Positions 26,920 to 36,872 of a stretch of 64,000 bases of DNA are shown here, piece after piece (the first letter of the stretch is position 1; every line of letters begins with the position of its first letter). The position numbers were made by a program, and so were the translations under genes. The notes under the pieces were generated by a model. That model saw only the letters and a list, made by a program, of their open reading frames with translations. It had not been told where the DNA came from and ran no database searches. The stretch comes from Lysinibacillus cavernae (GTDB taxonomy: Bacteria; Bacillota; Bacilli; Bacillales_A; Planococcaceae), in the NCBI RefSeq assembly GCF_009724685.1, contig NZ_WMEF01000007.1:62001-126000 (forward strand), given 5' to 3'.

Positions 26920-27783
26920 ATGGATCAGTTACAGTTTCACAATATGTCATTATCATGGCTTAACGGGGGTGTTACGTGCCTAGATGGTGGTGCGATGTTT
27001 GGCGTTGTACCAAAGCCACTTTGGTCGCGCAAATATCCAGTCAATGAAAAAAATCAAATTGAGTTACCGACAGAACCAATTCTTATTCAATATGAGGGCA
27101 AAAATTATTTAATTGATACAGGAGTTGGCTTTAATAAATTAAATGAAAAACAATTACGGAACTTTGGTGTGACAGAAGAATCCTCATTAGCGGAAAGCTT
27201 ACAGGAGCTAGGATTAACTACAGCTGATATTGATGTGGTGTTAATGACGCATTTACATTTTGATCATGCTGGCGGTTTAACGCACTGGGAAGGTGATGTA
27301 CTTGTACCAACTTTCCCAAATGCCAAGATTTTTGTAACGAAAATTGAATGGGATGAAATGCAGAATCCAAATATTCGCTCTAAAAATACGTATTGGAAAG
27401 AAAATTGGGAACCAGTACAGCACTTAGTTGAAACCTATGAGGGTACGTTGGAAGTTGCACAAGGGATCGAAATGATTCATACAGGTGGTCATAGTGAGGG
27501 GCATGCCGTTATCAAGCTAACTCAAAATGGCGAAGTATTATTGCATATGGCAGATATTATGCCTACACATGCCCACCAAAACCCACTGTGGGTATTAGCA
27601 TACGATGATTACCCAATGACAAGTGTATTTGCCAAAGAGCGTCTAATGAAAGAAGCTCTTGCTAAAAACTATGGCTTTATTTTCTATCATGATGCTTACT
27701 ACCGTATGATTAAATGGGATGAAACAGGTAAAGAAATTGTTGATAAGCTAGAGCGCAGTAGACAAGCTGTTATTACATTCTAA
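26920..27783 (+). CDS. ytnP: Metallo-beta-lactamase-fold lactonase YtnP
   Basis: A 287-residue metallo-hydrolase of the AHL-lactonase type. The zinc ligands are present in order: [10 protein letters not shown] (HxHxDH), HTGGHSEGH, the bridging Asp in [10 protein letters not shown], and the last His in FYHDAYYR. B. subtilis YtnP is reported to open the lactone of N-acyl-homoserine lactones and to block Streptomyces signalling, so quorum quenching is the likely role. No signal peptide, so cytosolic. It follows trmB by 12 bp and ends in a strong terminator. Confidence 0.85.
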   Translation: MDQLQFHNMSLSWLNGGVTCLDGGAMFGVVPKPLWSRKYPVNEKNQIELPTEPILIQYEGKNYLIDTGVGFNKLNEKQLRNFGVTEESSLAESLQELGLTTADIDVVLMTHLHFDHAGGLTHWEGDVLVPTFPNAKIFVTKIEWDEMQNPNIRSKNTYWKENWEPVQHLVETYEGTLEVAQGIEMIHTGGHSEGHAVIKLTQNGEVLLHMADIMPTHAHQNPLWVLAYDDYPMTSVFAKERLMKEALAKNYGFIFYHDAYYRMIKWDETGKEIVDKLERSRQAVITF

Positions 27784-27798
27784 AAGAGCTAGACAAGA

Positions 27799-27840
27799 CG
27801 AGGTATTTGACACATAAAATGTCAATGCCTCGCTTTTTTG
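27799..27840 (+). terminator. Rho-independent terminator of the trmB-ytnP operon
   Basis: CGAGGTATTTGACA and TGTCAATGCCTCG make a long stem, followed by CTTTTTTG. Confidence 0.85.
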
Positions 27841-27910
27841 TTCGTGAATAGGATAGAAAATATGATACACTTAACACGATACTAAAATACAAAAGAGAGT
27901 TGAAATAAAC

Positions 27911-29137
27911 ATGGCAACTGAGCAACCATTTTTACCAGTTTTACTAGGATCAGATATGAATGCATATGGTATGGCACGTGCATTTTATGAAGCATACGGT
28001 ATTAAACCACTTGTTTTAGGACGTTCTCATTTAACAGCGACACAAGATAGTCATATCCTACAATTTCAAGAAATTGACCGTTTAAATGAACAAGATGTTT
28101 TTGCACCTGCACTTGCAGAAGTGGCAAAAAAACATGCTGATAAAAAACTATTACTATTAGCCTGTGGAGACGATTATGCAAAGCTTATTATCAAAAATAA
28201 GCCAGCATTACAAGAGCATTTTACCGTTCCCTACATTGATGAATCGTTGATGGATGAAATTTTATTGAAAGAAAATTTCTATAAAATGTGTGATCAATAT
28301 AATTTTAAATATCCAGGTACAGCGACGGTGACAGCCGACAACTATGAAAACTTTACACCACCATTTGATTACCCTATTATTTTAAAGGCTTCAAACTCTG
28401 TAGAATATTGGGCATGTAAATTCCCAGGGAAGAAAAAAGTATTTGTCGCGCATGATGAAGCGGAAAAAACGGCTATTTTAAAAGCGATTTATAGCTCGAC
28501 TTATCAGGATACAATGATTATTCAAGAATTTATTCCTGGTGATGATTCCTATATGCGTGTGTTAAATGCTTATGTAGGGAAAGATGGGAAAGTCAAGCTG
28601 ATGTGTTTAGGTAATCCTATTCTAGAAGAACATTCTCCTGAAGGTATTGGCAGTTATGCGGCCATCGTTACAACCTATGATAAAGAATTAATGGATCAAG
28701 TACGTTTCTTCTTAGAGGACATCGGTTATACAGGTTTTGCGAATTTCGATATGAAATATGATATTCGAGATAAGCAGTATAAGCTATTTGAAATCAATTT
28801 ACGTAATGGACGATCTAGCTATTATGTAACGGCAAGTGGTCATAATTTAATGAAGTATGTAGCTGATGACCATATGTTAAATATCGAGCAAGATGTCACA
28901 TATGTACAGGACAAACATTTGTGGATGATTATTCCTAAAGGTGTATTGTTTAAATATGCATCAAATGAAAAGCTCAAATTAGAAGCGAAAAAATTAATTA
29001 GTGAGGGTAAATACACAAATTCCCTTTACTTTAATGAAGACATGAATGCCAAGCGTTGGGTGAAACTAACGTTAAATAACTTAAATTATTATCGAAAGTA
29101 TAAAAAATACTTTAATAATAAAGGTCTATCAGAATAA
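27911..29137 (+). CDS. D-aspartate ligase (ATP-grasp), peptidoglycan cross-bridge enzyme
   Basis: A 408-residue ATP-grasp enzyme matching the Enterococcus faecium D-aspartate ligase (Aslfm) as I recall it: PVLLGSDMNAYGMARAF at the start, LLLACGDDYAKLI, IIQEFIPGDDSYMRVLNAYV in the ATP-grasp domain, and YTGFANFDMKYDIRDKQYKL followed by FEINLRNGRSSYY, which supplies the metal-binding Glu and Asn. It links the beta-carboxyl of D-aspartate to the lysine side chain of the stem peptide, giving L-Lys-D-Asp bridges. Lysinibacillus walls are of that type, so the assignment fits the host. It is monocistronic; no aspartate racemase gene is adjacent, so D-Asp must come from elsewhere, possibly Dat. Confidence 0.85.
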   Translation: MATEQPFLPVLLGSDMNAYGMARAFYEAYGIKPLVLGRSHLTATQDSHILQFQEIDRLNEQDVFAPALAEVAKKHADKKLLLLACGDDYAKLIIKNKPALQEHFTVPYIDESLMDEILLKENFYKMCDQYNFKYPGTATVTADNYENFTPPFDYPIILKASNSVEYWACKFPGKKKVFVAHDEAEKTAILKAIYSSTYQDTMIIQEFIPGDDSYMRVLNAYVGKDGKVKLMCLGNPILEEHSPEGIGSYAAIVTTYDKELMDQVRFFLEDIGYTGFANFDMKYDIRDKQYKLFEINLRNGRSSYYVTASGHNLMKYVADDHMLNIEQDVTYVQDKHLWMIIPKGVLFKYASNEKLKLEAKKLISEGKYTNSLYFNEDMNAKRWVKLTLNNLNYYRKYKKYFNNKGLSE

Positions 29138-29144
29138 AATAGAC

Positions 29145-29178
29145 AAGCCATCTCAGTTTAATGAGATGGCTTCTTTTA
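29145..29178. terminator. Bidirectional terminator
   Basis: AAGCCATCTCA pairs with TGAGATGGCTT across GTTTAA and is followed by CTTTTA; it lies between the convergent ligase and ytzB genes. Confidence 0.75.
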
Positions 29179-29190
29179 ATGTATAAAAGG

Positions 29191-29505
29191 TTAAACTTCT
29201 GTCAGTTCTACCATAACACCAGAGCGTGCATCGGCAGCAAATTCGAAGGTTTGCATTTCTCCTTCATGCATACGAGAGATTCCTCCGCGATATACTGGGA
29301 TCGTCATAATGCCGTTTGTGAAATCTTCTGTTTTCATAAAAATCCAAGAACCGTCAATCGGCGCATCCTTTTTGAATTCTCTTTTTATGTTTTCGAGTAC
29401 TTGTCCTGCAGGTACGAACGGAGAAACTTTTTCACTAGCTTCTTTAATAATGACTGCGGCAGCTAAGCCAGTTGCAACACCAATTAAAAAATCACGTAAT
29501 TTCAT
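29191..29505 (-). CDS. ytzB: Small membrane-anchored protein YtzB
   Basis: A 104-residue protein with one N-terminal membrane segment (LRDFLIGVATGLAAAVII, about 3-20) and a soluble domain (about 45-104) with a PepSY-like pattern: GSWIFMKTEDF, and then GGISRMHEGEMQTFEF. Length and location next to ytoP match B. subtilis YtzB. The AAGGAGG-like sequence at about 29513-29520 precedes the ATG. It should face outward or sit at the membrane. The function is unknown; PepSY domains are often peptidase-inhibitory. Confidence 0.7.
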   Translation of the reverse strand: MKLRDFLIGVATGLAAAVIIKEASEKVSPFVPAGQVLENIKREFKKDAPIDGSWIFMKTEDFTNGIMTIPVYRGGISRMHEGEMQTFEFAADARSGVMVELTEV

Positions 29506-29670
29506 ACTCTTTTCCTCCTTTTTCTATACTTTTATTTTAGCATAGCCAATAGAGTGAATGCACGTTCACACTTTAGCAGTTTTAGGAAATTTATCAATAT
29601 TTCGAATTCGGAAATAAATGTGTTACAATAGGCAAGGAAGAATATTCTACTTCGTGGGGAGAGAGTCATC

Positions 29671-30747
29671 ATGAATGAGGAAACATTACAATTATTTAAA
29701 ACATTAACAGAACTGCCAGGGGCTCCGGGTAATGAACATGCTGTACGTGCGTTCATGCGTTCTGAGTTGGAAAAGTACTCGGATGAAATCGTTCAAGACA
29801 ATTTAGGGGGTATTTTTGGTGTGAAGCACAGTGATGTTGCTGATGCGCCGAAAATATTGGTTGCAGGCCATATGGATGAAGTTGCATTTATGGTTACTTC
29901 TATCACAGATAATGGAATGATTCGTTTTCAAACGTTAGGTGGCTGGTGGAACCAGGTTATGCTTGCTCAGCGTGTAGAAGTATATACGAAAAATGGTGCA
30001 ATTCCTGGTGTTGTATCATCCATCCCACCACATTTACTAACAGATGCAGAACGTGCCAAGCCAATGGATATAAAAAATATGCTAATTGATGTTGGTGCTG
30101 ACAACAAAGAAGATGCAATGGCTATAGGTGTTCGTCCAGGACAATCAATCATTCCAATTTGTCCATTTACACCAATGGCGAATCCGAAAAAAATTATGGC
30201 TAAGGCGTGGGATAACCGCTATGGCTGTGGTTTAGCAATTGAATTAATGAAAGAAGTCAAAAACGAAAAACTAGGATCCCATTTATATTCAGGCGCCAAT
30301 GTAATGGAGGAAGTTGGTTTACGTGGTGCTCAAGTTTCAGCAAATATGATTAAACCAGATTTATTCTTTGCATTAGATGCTTCTCCTGCCAATGATATGT
30401 CGGGTGAGAAAAGTCAATTTGGACAACTTGGTAAAGGTACATTGCTTCGTATTTTAGATCGTACAATGGTCACACATCGTGGCATGCGAGAATTTATTTT
30501 AGATACTGCCGAATCAAATCATATCCCTTACCAGTACTTCGTATCACAGGGTGGAACGGACGCAGGACGAGTGCATACAGCAAACGATGGTGTACCAAGT
30601 GCAGTTATTGGTGTTTGCTCACGTTACATTCATACATCAGCGTCTATTATTCACATAGATGATTACGCAGCTGCCAAAGCGTTAATTGTTGAATTAGTGA
30701 AAAAAGCAGATCGTTCGACATTAGAAACAATTCGCGCTAATGTATAA
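29671..30747 (+). CDS. ytoP: M42-family aminopeptidase YtoP
   Basis: A 358-residue metallo-aminopeptidase of family M42 (glutamyl/deblocking aminopeptidase, PepA-like). Key residues are visible: His in [10 protein letters not shown], the bridging Asp in [15 protein letters not shown], the catalytic Glu pair in [15 protein letters not shown], Asp in [10 protein letters not shown], and the last His in [11 protein letters not shown]. The family acts as cytosolic dodecamers trimming short peptides. A good GTGGGGAGAG precedes the ATG. Its neighbour ytzB diverges upstream. A short strong terminator follows, so it is transcribed alone. Confidence 0.9.
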   Translation: MNEETLQLFKTLTELPGAPGNEHAVRAFMRSELEKYSDEIVQDNLGGIFGVKHSDVADAPKILVAGHMDEVAFMVTSITDNGMIRFQTLGGWWNQVMLAQRVEVYTKNGAIPGVVSSIPPHLLTDAERAKPMDIKNMLIDVGADNKEDAMAIGVRPGQSIIPICPFTPMANPKKIMAKAWDNRYGCGLAIELMKEVKNEKLGSHLYSGANVMEEVGLRGAQVSANMIKPDLFFALDASPANDMSGEKSQFGQLGKGTLLRILDRTMVTHRGMREFILDTAESNHIPYQYFVSQGGTDAGRVHTANDGVPSAVIGVCSRYIHTSASIIHIDDYAAAKALIVELVKKADRSTLETIRANV

Positions 30748-30755
30748 GAAGTTAG

Positions 30756-30784
30756 AAAGATGCCTTTTAGAGGCATCTTTTTCT
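30756..30784 (+). terminator. Rho-independent terminator of ytoP
   Basis: AAAGATGCCT and AGGCATCTTT form a 10-bp stem followed by TTCT. Confidence 0.8.
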
Positions 30785-30806
30785 ATGGAAAGAAAGTAGG
30801 GATGAG

Positions 30807-31328
30807 ATGAATATAGCAATTGGTACAACCAATAAAGCCAAAACAGATGCAGTTGAAGTGATTGCTCGGCAATACTTTGAGGATTCCATCTTTACTCATG
30901 TGAAAGCTGCTTCTGAAGTATCAGATCAGCCTATAAGTAATGAAGAAACGAGACTAGGCGCAATTAACCGTGCTAAAAATGCCATGATTAAAACAGGTGC
31001 ACAATTGTCATTCGGTTTAGAAGGTGGTGTAACAGAAATCGATGATGAAATGTATGTTTGTAATTGGGGTGCATTAACTGTTTCAGATGGAACAACGTTT
31101 ACAGCTGCTGGCGCACAAATTATATTACCAAAAGAAATTGCCCAGGAAATAAGAGCTGGCGGAGAGCTTGGTCCCATTATGGAGCAATATACAAAGCGTC
31201 GCGATATTCGTCAAGGTGCAGGTGCAGTAGGTATTTTCACTCAAGGTTTAGTAAGTAGACAGATGATGTTTGAGCATATTGTATCGCTTTTGATTGGTCA
31301 ATATTTGTTCACAATTACACGAAATTAG
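30807..31328 (+). CDS. DUF84 inosine/xanthosine triphosphatase (YjjX-like)
   Basis: A 173-residue protein of the DUF84/YjjX family, cytosolic pyrophosphatases that remove inosine or xanthosine triphosphate from the nucleotide pool. Typical are IAIGTTNKAKTDAV, VSDQPISNEETRLGAINRAKNA, FGLEGGV and RDIRQGAGAVGIFTQGLVSR. The ATG follows GGGATGAG, which serves as the ribosome site. It stands just behind the ytoP terminator. Substrate choice is taken from E. coli YjjX and is not directly shown here. Confidence 0.83.
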   Translation: MNIAIGTTNKAKTDAVEVIARQYFEDSIFTHVKAASEVSDQPISNEETRLGAINRAKNAMIKTGAQLSFGLEGGVTEIDDEMYVCNWGALTVSDGTTFTAAGAQIILPKEIAQEIRAGGELGPIMEQYTKRRDIRQGAGAVGIFTQGLVSRQMMFEHIVSLLIGQYLFTITRN

Positions 31329-31422
31329 TTAAATAGCATTAGTGTTTAACATGCAGTTAGGTTGCATCTTATTAATTATTTTTTTAAAATAAAAAAAAGT
31401 TAGTAGTGAAAGGAAGAGAGAC

Positions 31423-31941
31423 ATGTCGTATACATGGCTAAGAACAATTGGCCTGATGCTTTTACTTCTTGTACTTTCTGGCTGCAATCAATCAATCGAT
31501 GAGCAAATTGCCAATGGACTTCATTTAACGGAGACGGTTTTTGCTGAAGAGCCAGATGAACATACTGAGCAAATTGGGGATATCAAATTATACTTACCTT
31601 CAAACTATAAAATTGAAGATAGTTCGGATGCTTACAATATTGTTATAACAAAAGGAAAAGAAAGCTATATTCTATTCATTAATGACCGTGAAGTACAAGA
31701 TAGTAAACTATATTATAATCTATTAAAAGAAAATGAAGCTGACAAAATCATTGAAGAAACTACTTATGACAAGGATGGTCGTTTTGGCTTTGCAGCGGTT
31801 TTAAAAACAGATGAAGAGAATGAAATGGAGCTAGTTGTTAGTAGTGGTGGCGTGAAAATGACAACAATTTCTCAAACAAAAAATATTGAAGATAATTTGC
31901 ATGAGATGACGAAAATAGTTCATTCGGTTAAGATGAAGTAA
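31423..31941 (+). CDS. Putative lipoprotein
   Basis: A 172-residue protein with a lipoprotein signal peptide: WLRTIGLMLLLLVLSGC, with the lipobox LSGC giving lipidation at Cys21 and anchoring outside the cytoplasmic membrane. The mature part is acidic and mostly predicted beta/alpha (IGDIKLYLPSNYKIEDSSDAYNIVITKGKESYILFINDREV). I recognise no family with confidence. An AAAGGAAGAGAG ribosome site precedes it, and a weak terminator follows before ytpQ. The presence beside peptidoglycan genes suggests an envelope role, but this is inference. Confidence 0.75.
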   Translation: MSYTWLRTIGLMLLLLVLSGCNQSIDEQIANGLHLTETVFAEEPDEHTEQIGDIKLYLPSNYKIEDSSDAYNIVITKGKESYILFINDREVQDSKLYYNLLKENEADKIIEETTYDKDGRFGFAAVLKTDEENEMELVVSSGGVKMTTISQTKNIEDNLHEMTKIVHSVKMK

Positions 31942-31957
31942 ATAGATAGGCTTGAAC

Positions 31958-31992
31958 AGAACGGTTCACAAACATGTGAGCCGTTTCATTTT
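31958..31992 (+). terminator. Probable terminator after the lipoprotein gene
   Basis: AACGGTTCAC and GTGAGCCGTT form a stem with one wobble pair and a 6-base loop. TCATTTT follows; only moderate T content. Confidence 0.55.
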
Positions 31993-32012
31993 GAAGACAG
32001 GATGTGAAAAAG

Positions 32013-32837
32013 ATGAAGCAAATGAAGTCGGAGCAACTAGTAGAGCTATTAAAAAAACAATTAAATGAGGAGAAATACGAATTTCATTTTGATAAAAAAT
32101 ACGATAAATTACGATTGAATCACAAGACGATTGGAAAAGGGATGGAGCTTTCATTACCTGGTATCTTAGCAAAATACAATGATAAGCAAGATGCAGCGAT
32201 TGAAGAAGTTGTATATACAATAGAGCAAACTTTTAACGCAATGGCGCAAGAAAAAGAACAGGGCTTCCAGACGACTACACAAATTTATCCAGTTATTCGG
32301 GCAACTTCTTACCCTCAAGAATCGAAAGAAGGGCATGCATTTATTACAACTGAGCATACAGCTGAAACACGCATTTTTTATGCGCTCGATTTAGGTAAAA
32401 CGTATCGTTTTATTGATGAATCTATGTTAGAAGCATTACAATTAACTGTAGAGCAAATTCGAGAAATGGCACGCTTTTCGGTGAAGCAATTACCAACTGC
32501 ATATAAAAAAGATGAAGTAGCAGGTAATACTTTTTATTTTGTCAATGTGAATGATGGCTATGATGCTAGCCGTATTTTAAATGAGAGCTTTTTGAAAGAA
32601 ATGCGTACACAAGTGGAGGGCGATATGACATTGTCTGTGCCACATCAAGATGTGTTAATTATAGGTGATATTCGCAATGAAACAGGGTATGATGTATTAG
32701 CACAGATGACGATGCATTTCTTTGCTGTCGGTACAGTACCGATCACGTCATTATCTTTTATTTATGAAGATGGAGAACTTGAACCAATCTTTATTTTAGC
32801 AAAAAACAGAGTGAAAAAGGAGCAAGAAAAAAAATGA
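32013..32837 (+). CDS. ytpQ: DUF1444 family protein YtpQ
   Basis: A 274-residue protein of the DUF1444 family, found across Bacilli in front of ytpR; the biochemical role is unknown. The start MKQMKSEQLVELLKKQL resembles the B. subtilis protein. A GTG at 32004 is also in frame, but AGGA lies too close to it, so 32013 is preferred. ytpR starts within the stop codon (4-bp overlap), so the two are coupled. No signal or membrane segments. Confidence 0.78.
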   Translation: MKQMKSEQLVELLKKQLNEEKYEFHFDKKYDKLRLNHKTIGKGMELSLPGILAKYNDKQDAAIEEVVYTIEQTFNAMAQEKEQGFQTTTQIYPVIRATSYPQESKEGHAFITTEHTAETRIFYALDLGKTYRFIDESMLEALQLTVEQIREMARFSVKQLPTAYKKDEVAGNTFYFVNVNDGYDASRILNESFLKEMRTQVEGDMTLSVPHQDVLIIGDIRNETGYDVLAQMTMHFFAVGTVPITSLSFIYEDGELEPIFILAKNRVKKEQEKK

Positions 32838-33448
32838 ACGTATTTTACAACAAAGAGCATGTAGGGGATGTATTACTAGTTCAACTAGCGACGGAGTCTA
32901 TCGTGAAAACGGTAGTAGAGCGCGCTGGAGATATTGCTATTTTAAAAGAAGCCCAAACTGGAGAAATTAAAGCTTTTAATTTATTTAATGCAAGCAGTTA
33001 CGTTCAAACGGATGCACAAGGCTTAGTTGAAATGACACCAGAAATAGTAGCGCAGCTAACAGCAGCAATCGAAAAAAATGGAGCTATTATTAGCCTTGAT
33101 GTTGATTTTACTCCAAAATTTGTTGTCGGTTATGTAGAATCGAAGGACAAGCACCCTAATGCTGATAAATTAAGTATTTGTTCTGTGAATGTAGGAGAAG
33201 AGACTTTACAAATTGTTTGTGGTGCGCCAAATGTAGAAGCAGGTCAGAAGGTGGTTGTTGCAAAAATCGGTGCAGTAATGCCTTCAGGAATGCTTATTAA
33301 AGAAGGAAATTTACGAGGCGTGGAATCTTACGGCATGCTTTGTTCAGCACGTGAGTTAGCCATTCCTAACGCCCCTTCTGAAAAAGGAATTTTAGTATTA
33401 CCTAAGGATGCAATTGTTGGTAGTGCTTTTGAATCATTAACTAAATAA
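32834..33448 (+). CDS. ytpR: tRNA-binding domain protein YtpR
   Basis: A 204-residue protein ending in an EMAP/OB-fold tRNA-binding domain like the one fused to PheT and MetG: VVGYVESKDKHPNADKLSICSVNVG, then QIVCGAPNVEAGQKVVVAKIGAVMPSG and the GVESYGMLCSARELAI motif. It overlaps ytpQ by 4 bp. The partner or substrate RNA is unknown. A strong terminator closes the operon before sftA. Confidence 0.85.
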   Translation: MNVFYNKEHVGDVLLVQLATESIVKTVVERAGDIAILKEAQTGEIKAFNLFNASSYVQTDAQGLVEMTPEIVAQLTAAIEKNGAIISLDVDFTPKFVVGYVESKDKHPNADKLSICSVNVGEETLQIVCGAPNVEAGQKVVVAKIGAVMPSGMLIKEGNLRGVESYGMLCSARELAIPNAPSEKGILVLPKDAIVGSAFESLTK

Positions 33449-33531
33449 AAATTCCTTCGTTTAAAAAGGAAATTACTAAAATTTAAAATTTTTATCATGA
33501 TATTATTCATTGTATCAAGGTGAAATGCCCT

Positions 33532-33576
33532 AAATCGTTATGTTACTAATATGCTAGTAGCATAACGATTTTTTTG
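33532..33576 (+). terminator. Rho-independent terminator of ytpQ-ytpR
   Basis: AAATCGTTATG and CATAACGATTT form an 11-bp stem with further pairing inside (TTACTA/TAGTAG), followed by TTTTT. Confidence 0.8.
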
Positions 33577-33708
33577 TTTAGAATGAGCCTCTAAATGCAA
33601 GTTTCAAGTCCGTTTTTATGGTATGCTTTTGATGTAGACATTGAGCTATTGATTGTATGAAACTAGACAATGCTATAAATGAAGTGTTAGAGAAATGAGT
33701 GAAACGAA

Positions 33709-36700
33709 GTGAACTGGTTTAAAAAACAAATTAGTAAATTTATAAATAAAGAAGATGAAGATTACGAGTATGAAGAATATTATGAGGACTATGAAGAAGA
33801 ACAGGCAGAGCAACTACATACACATAATGAACCCCTGATGTCTAAACAAAAGACTTTCCGTTTTCCATTGATTGACGATGATGAAAGTGGAAAGTCATAC
33901 ACGCCACAAAAAGAACTGTTCGACCAACTGGAAGATGATGATTATGGACAAATTGAGGAGCTATCTTTACCGAAGCATTTAAATCATCATATTGTTGATT
34001 CCAGTGTTTATGATATAGAGGTCTCAGGCATTCGAGATTTATTAGCGAATCGTACAAAGCGCACAGGTAGAAAAACAACGGTGAAAAGCCAGCATGTAGA
34101 ACAGGAATATCGTTCGAGAGCAAGCTTAGTGTTTCGAGATGCACAAAATGAGTCAGCCAATATTACATCTAATCCTACTCCAGTACCAAAAGAGAAAAAT
34201 CAGAGGAAAGAACAGAAAGTTGAAAACAGTTTACCTGAGAACCGTAAACGTTTTGTTCCAACAGATGTTCCTTCACCTGTCTATGGATTTGCAAAACCAA
34301 GACCAATCAAAGAATTATTGGATAAAAGAAAAGAAGAATACGAGAATCAAGAAACTGAAGTAAATGCAGCCGAAATGATAACCGTCACGATACCTATAAA
34401 AGAAACGACAACAAATGAGGCTAATGAAAATATACTAGAAGAAAAAGAGCCGGCTAGCACAAATCAATTGGGTGTAGTGGAACAGCATGAAATGCTTGAA
34501 CCAAATGAGCTATCTACAACAAATGAATCCATTATTTTTGACGAAGAAGTGTTGGCTGAAGTAAACGATAATAAGGAAAGCATGTCATCCAATGTATCTG
34601 TACCGCAAACTACATCATTTGCAATGGCATTTGAAGATCAAGTGAAGGAAGCTGTTGTGCAAGATCAAACGGTTCAACAACTTTCTGCAAATCAATCTGA
34701 AATTCATGTCAAAGAAATGATAGTGGAACAAGTACAAATCGAAAATTCTACAATCCATATCGGAGAGGTAACAGTTGTTCAGCCGTCAAAGGGCGACCAA
34801 TTACTGATAGACGAACAATCTGTTGATACTGAACAGAAGGAAGAAAAAAGTCGAATTCCTTTTAATGTACTAATGTTAAAAACGGATAAAGAAAAATGGA
34901 GAATCCAACAGCAATTGAAAATGGCTCAGCTCATTCCTGTCGAAAACAACTCAGCAGATGCAAACGAGCTAGTGGAGACGGTAGAGAAAGAAGAGGAAAA
35001 AACACTGTCCGTAGACAGTGAAGCAACGTCAAGTACTAATCAAACACTTGTATCACTACTAGAAGATGATATGGATTCACCAATCCATCAAGATGAGAAA
35101 GACGATGCACAAAGTGTCATTACAAAACAAAGTACTGAAGAGAATGTAGCTGTGATTACAATGGCTCCTGTAACAACAATGTCAAGTGTACTGACGAGAG
35201 AAAGAACAGAAATCGAAAAAGTAAGTGTGGATGAAATTTCGGCCACTACTGAATTAGAGTCAGAATTAATTCCTAACACTGAAGTTATTTCAGAAGCTGT
35301 AGACAACACGCCAGTAGTATCTGTCGAGAGTCAAGTACAGCAAGTATTTGAAATGGAAGTTGTAGAGGAAGCACAAGAAGTGGAACAACCTGCAAAACCT
35401 GTTCACGTCTATCAAAAGCCTACGGATGAATATTTAGAGCTACCGGAGGAAAAAACACAGGATACAGAATGGATGGAGCAACAAGGTGATACATTAGTTG
35501 AGGCACTTTCCTATTTCCAAGTTTCTGCTCAAATCGAATCAATTATGCAGGGACCTGCTGTTACTCAATTTGAAATAACGGTGAGCCACGGAACAAAGGT
35601 TAGTAAAATCAGAAACTTAGCAGATGATTTAAAACTTGCCTTAGCAGCAAAAGATATTCGTATCCAAGCACCAATTCCTGGTAAAAGTTCGATAGGTATT
35701 GAGATTCCAAATCGAGTATCTCGAGCTGTTCGATTGTCAGAGGTGACAAATAGTGCATCCTTCGTTGAATCGGATTCACCTTTAGAGGCTGCTCTAGGTC
35801 TTGACTTAACAGGAAAGCCTGTCACGCTAGATTTGCGGAAAATGCCTCATGGTTTAATTGCTGGTGCAACAGGATCAGGTAAATCTGTTTGTATTAACTC
35901 AATTTTGGTTAGTTTATTATATAAAGCCGCGCCACATGAGCTAAAGCTTATGCTGATTGACCCTAAAATGGTAGAGTTGGCACCATTTAACCATATTCCT
36001 CACTTAGTTAGCCCTGTTATAACAGATGTGAAGGCCGCAACGGCTGCACTGAAATGGGCAGTGGAGGAAATGGAGCGTCGTTATCAGCTATTTGCTCATG
36101 CAGGTGCACGTGACATTACACGTTATAATGCAATAGCTGATAAGAATAATGAACATAGCTTGAAATTGCCTTATATTTTAATTGTCATCGATGAGTTAGC
36201 CGATCTAATGATGATGTCTCCTGCAGATGTAGAGGAAGCCATTTGCCGTATTGCTCAAAAGGCACGTGCATGTGGTATTCATTTAATTGTTGCAACGCAA
36301 AGACCTTCTGTTGATGTAATTACAGGGTTAATTAAATCAAATATTCCTACACGTATTGCCTTTGCCGTTTCCTCACAAATTGATTCTCGTACGATTTTGG
36401 ATGGGCAGGGAGCAGAAAGATTACTTGGGCGAGGCGATATGCTATATTTAGGTAATGGTATGTCAGCGCCAGTCCGTCTGCAAGGAACATTTGTCACAGA
36501 CGATGAAATTGAAGCAATTATTGAGCATGTTCGTGAGCAGGGTGAGCCTGATTATATCTTCGATCAAGAGGAATTATTGAAGAAAACAGAGGTATCTGCA
36601 GAACAGGATGATCTGTTTGAAGATGTTTGCCGATTTGTCTATGAGCAAGGTGGCGCTTCTACTTCATTAATTCAACGAAAGTATCATATTGGCTATAATC

Positions 36701-36816
36701 GAGCTGCTCGTTTAATTGATATGTTAGAATCACACGGCTTTGTTTCGGAGGCAAGAGGCAGTAAGCCGCGTGAAAGTTACATTACAGAACAAGATTTAAT
36801 TACTATGTTTGAATAA
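33709..36816 (+). CDS. sftA: DNA translocase SftA (FtsK/SpoIIIE family)
   Basis: A 1035-residue DNA pump. Unlike SpoIIIE it has no membrane helices: residues 1 to about 600 are a very acidic, Glu/Gln/Asn-rich linker of low complexity, longer than in B. subtilis SftA (about 950 residues overall). Then come the alpha domain (about 610-690) and the RecA-like motor with Walker A GATGSGKS (719-726), ILIVIDELADLMMM (Walker B) and IVATQRPSVDVITGLIKSNIPTRIAF. The last 65 residues are the gamma DNA-reading winged helix (GGASTSLIQRKYHIGYNRAARLIDML). It clears chromosomal DNA from the division septum. Start is GTG. It stands alone, with ytpR upstream and murC downstream, as in B. subtilis. Confidence 0.93.
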   Translation: MNWFKKQISKFINKEDEDYEYEEYYEDYEEEQAEQLHTHNEPLMSKQKTFRFPLIDDDESGKSYTPQKELFDQLEDDDYGQIEELSLPKHLNHHIVDSSVYDIEVSGIRDLLANRTKRTGRKTTVKSQHVEQEYRSRASLVFRDAQNESANITSNPTPVPKEKNQRKEQKVENSLPENRKRFVPTDVPSPVYGFAKPRPIKELLDKRKEEYENQETEVNAAEMITVTIPIKETTTNEANENILEEKEPASTNQLGVVEQHEMLEPNELSTTNESIIFDEEVLAEVNDNKESMSSNVSVPQTTSFAMAFEDQVKEAVVQDQTVQQLSANQSEIHVKEMIVEQVQIENSTIHIGEVTVVQPSKGDQLLIDEQSVDTEQKEEKSRIPFNVLMLKTDKEKWRIQQQLKMAQLIPVENNSADANELVETVEKEEEKTLSVDSEATSSTNQTLVSLLEDDMDSPIHQDEKDDAQSVITKQSTEENVAVITMAPVTTMSSVLTRERTEIEKVSVDEISATTELESELIPNTEVISEAVDNTPVVSVESQVQQVFEMEVVEEAQEVEQPAKPVHVYQKPTDEYLELPEEKTQDTEWMEQQGDTLVEALSYFQVSAQIESIMQGPAVTQFEITVSHGTKVSKIRNLADDLKLALAAKDIRIQAPIPGKSSIGIEIPNRVSRAVRLSEVTNSASFVESDSPLEAALGLDLTGKPVTLDLRKMPHGLIAGATGSGKSVCINSILVSLLYKAAPHELKLMLIDPKMVELAPFNHIPHLVSPVITDVKAATAALKWAVEEMERRYQLFAHAGARDITRYNAIADKNNEHSLKLPYILIVIDELADLMMMSPADVEEAICRIAQKARACGIHLIVATQRPSVDVITGLIKSNIPTRIAFAVSSQIDSRTILDGQGAERLLGRGDMLYLGNGMSAPVRLQGTFVTDDEIEAIIEHVREQGEPDYIFDQEELLKKTEVSAEQDDLFEDVCRFVYEQGGASTSLIQRKYHIGYNRAARLIDMLESHGFVSEARGSKPRESYITEQDLITMFE

Positions 36817-36843
36817 GAATTGCATTGTTTTCGTCTAGATTAT

Positions 36844-36872
36844 CTAATTTACGTCGAAATTAGTTTTTTTTG
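36844..36872 (+). terminator. Rho-independent terminator of sftA
   Basis: CTAATTT and AAATTAG around ACGTCG, followed by a long T run. Confidence 0.75.
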
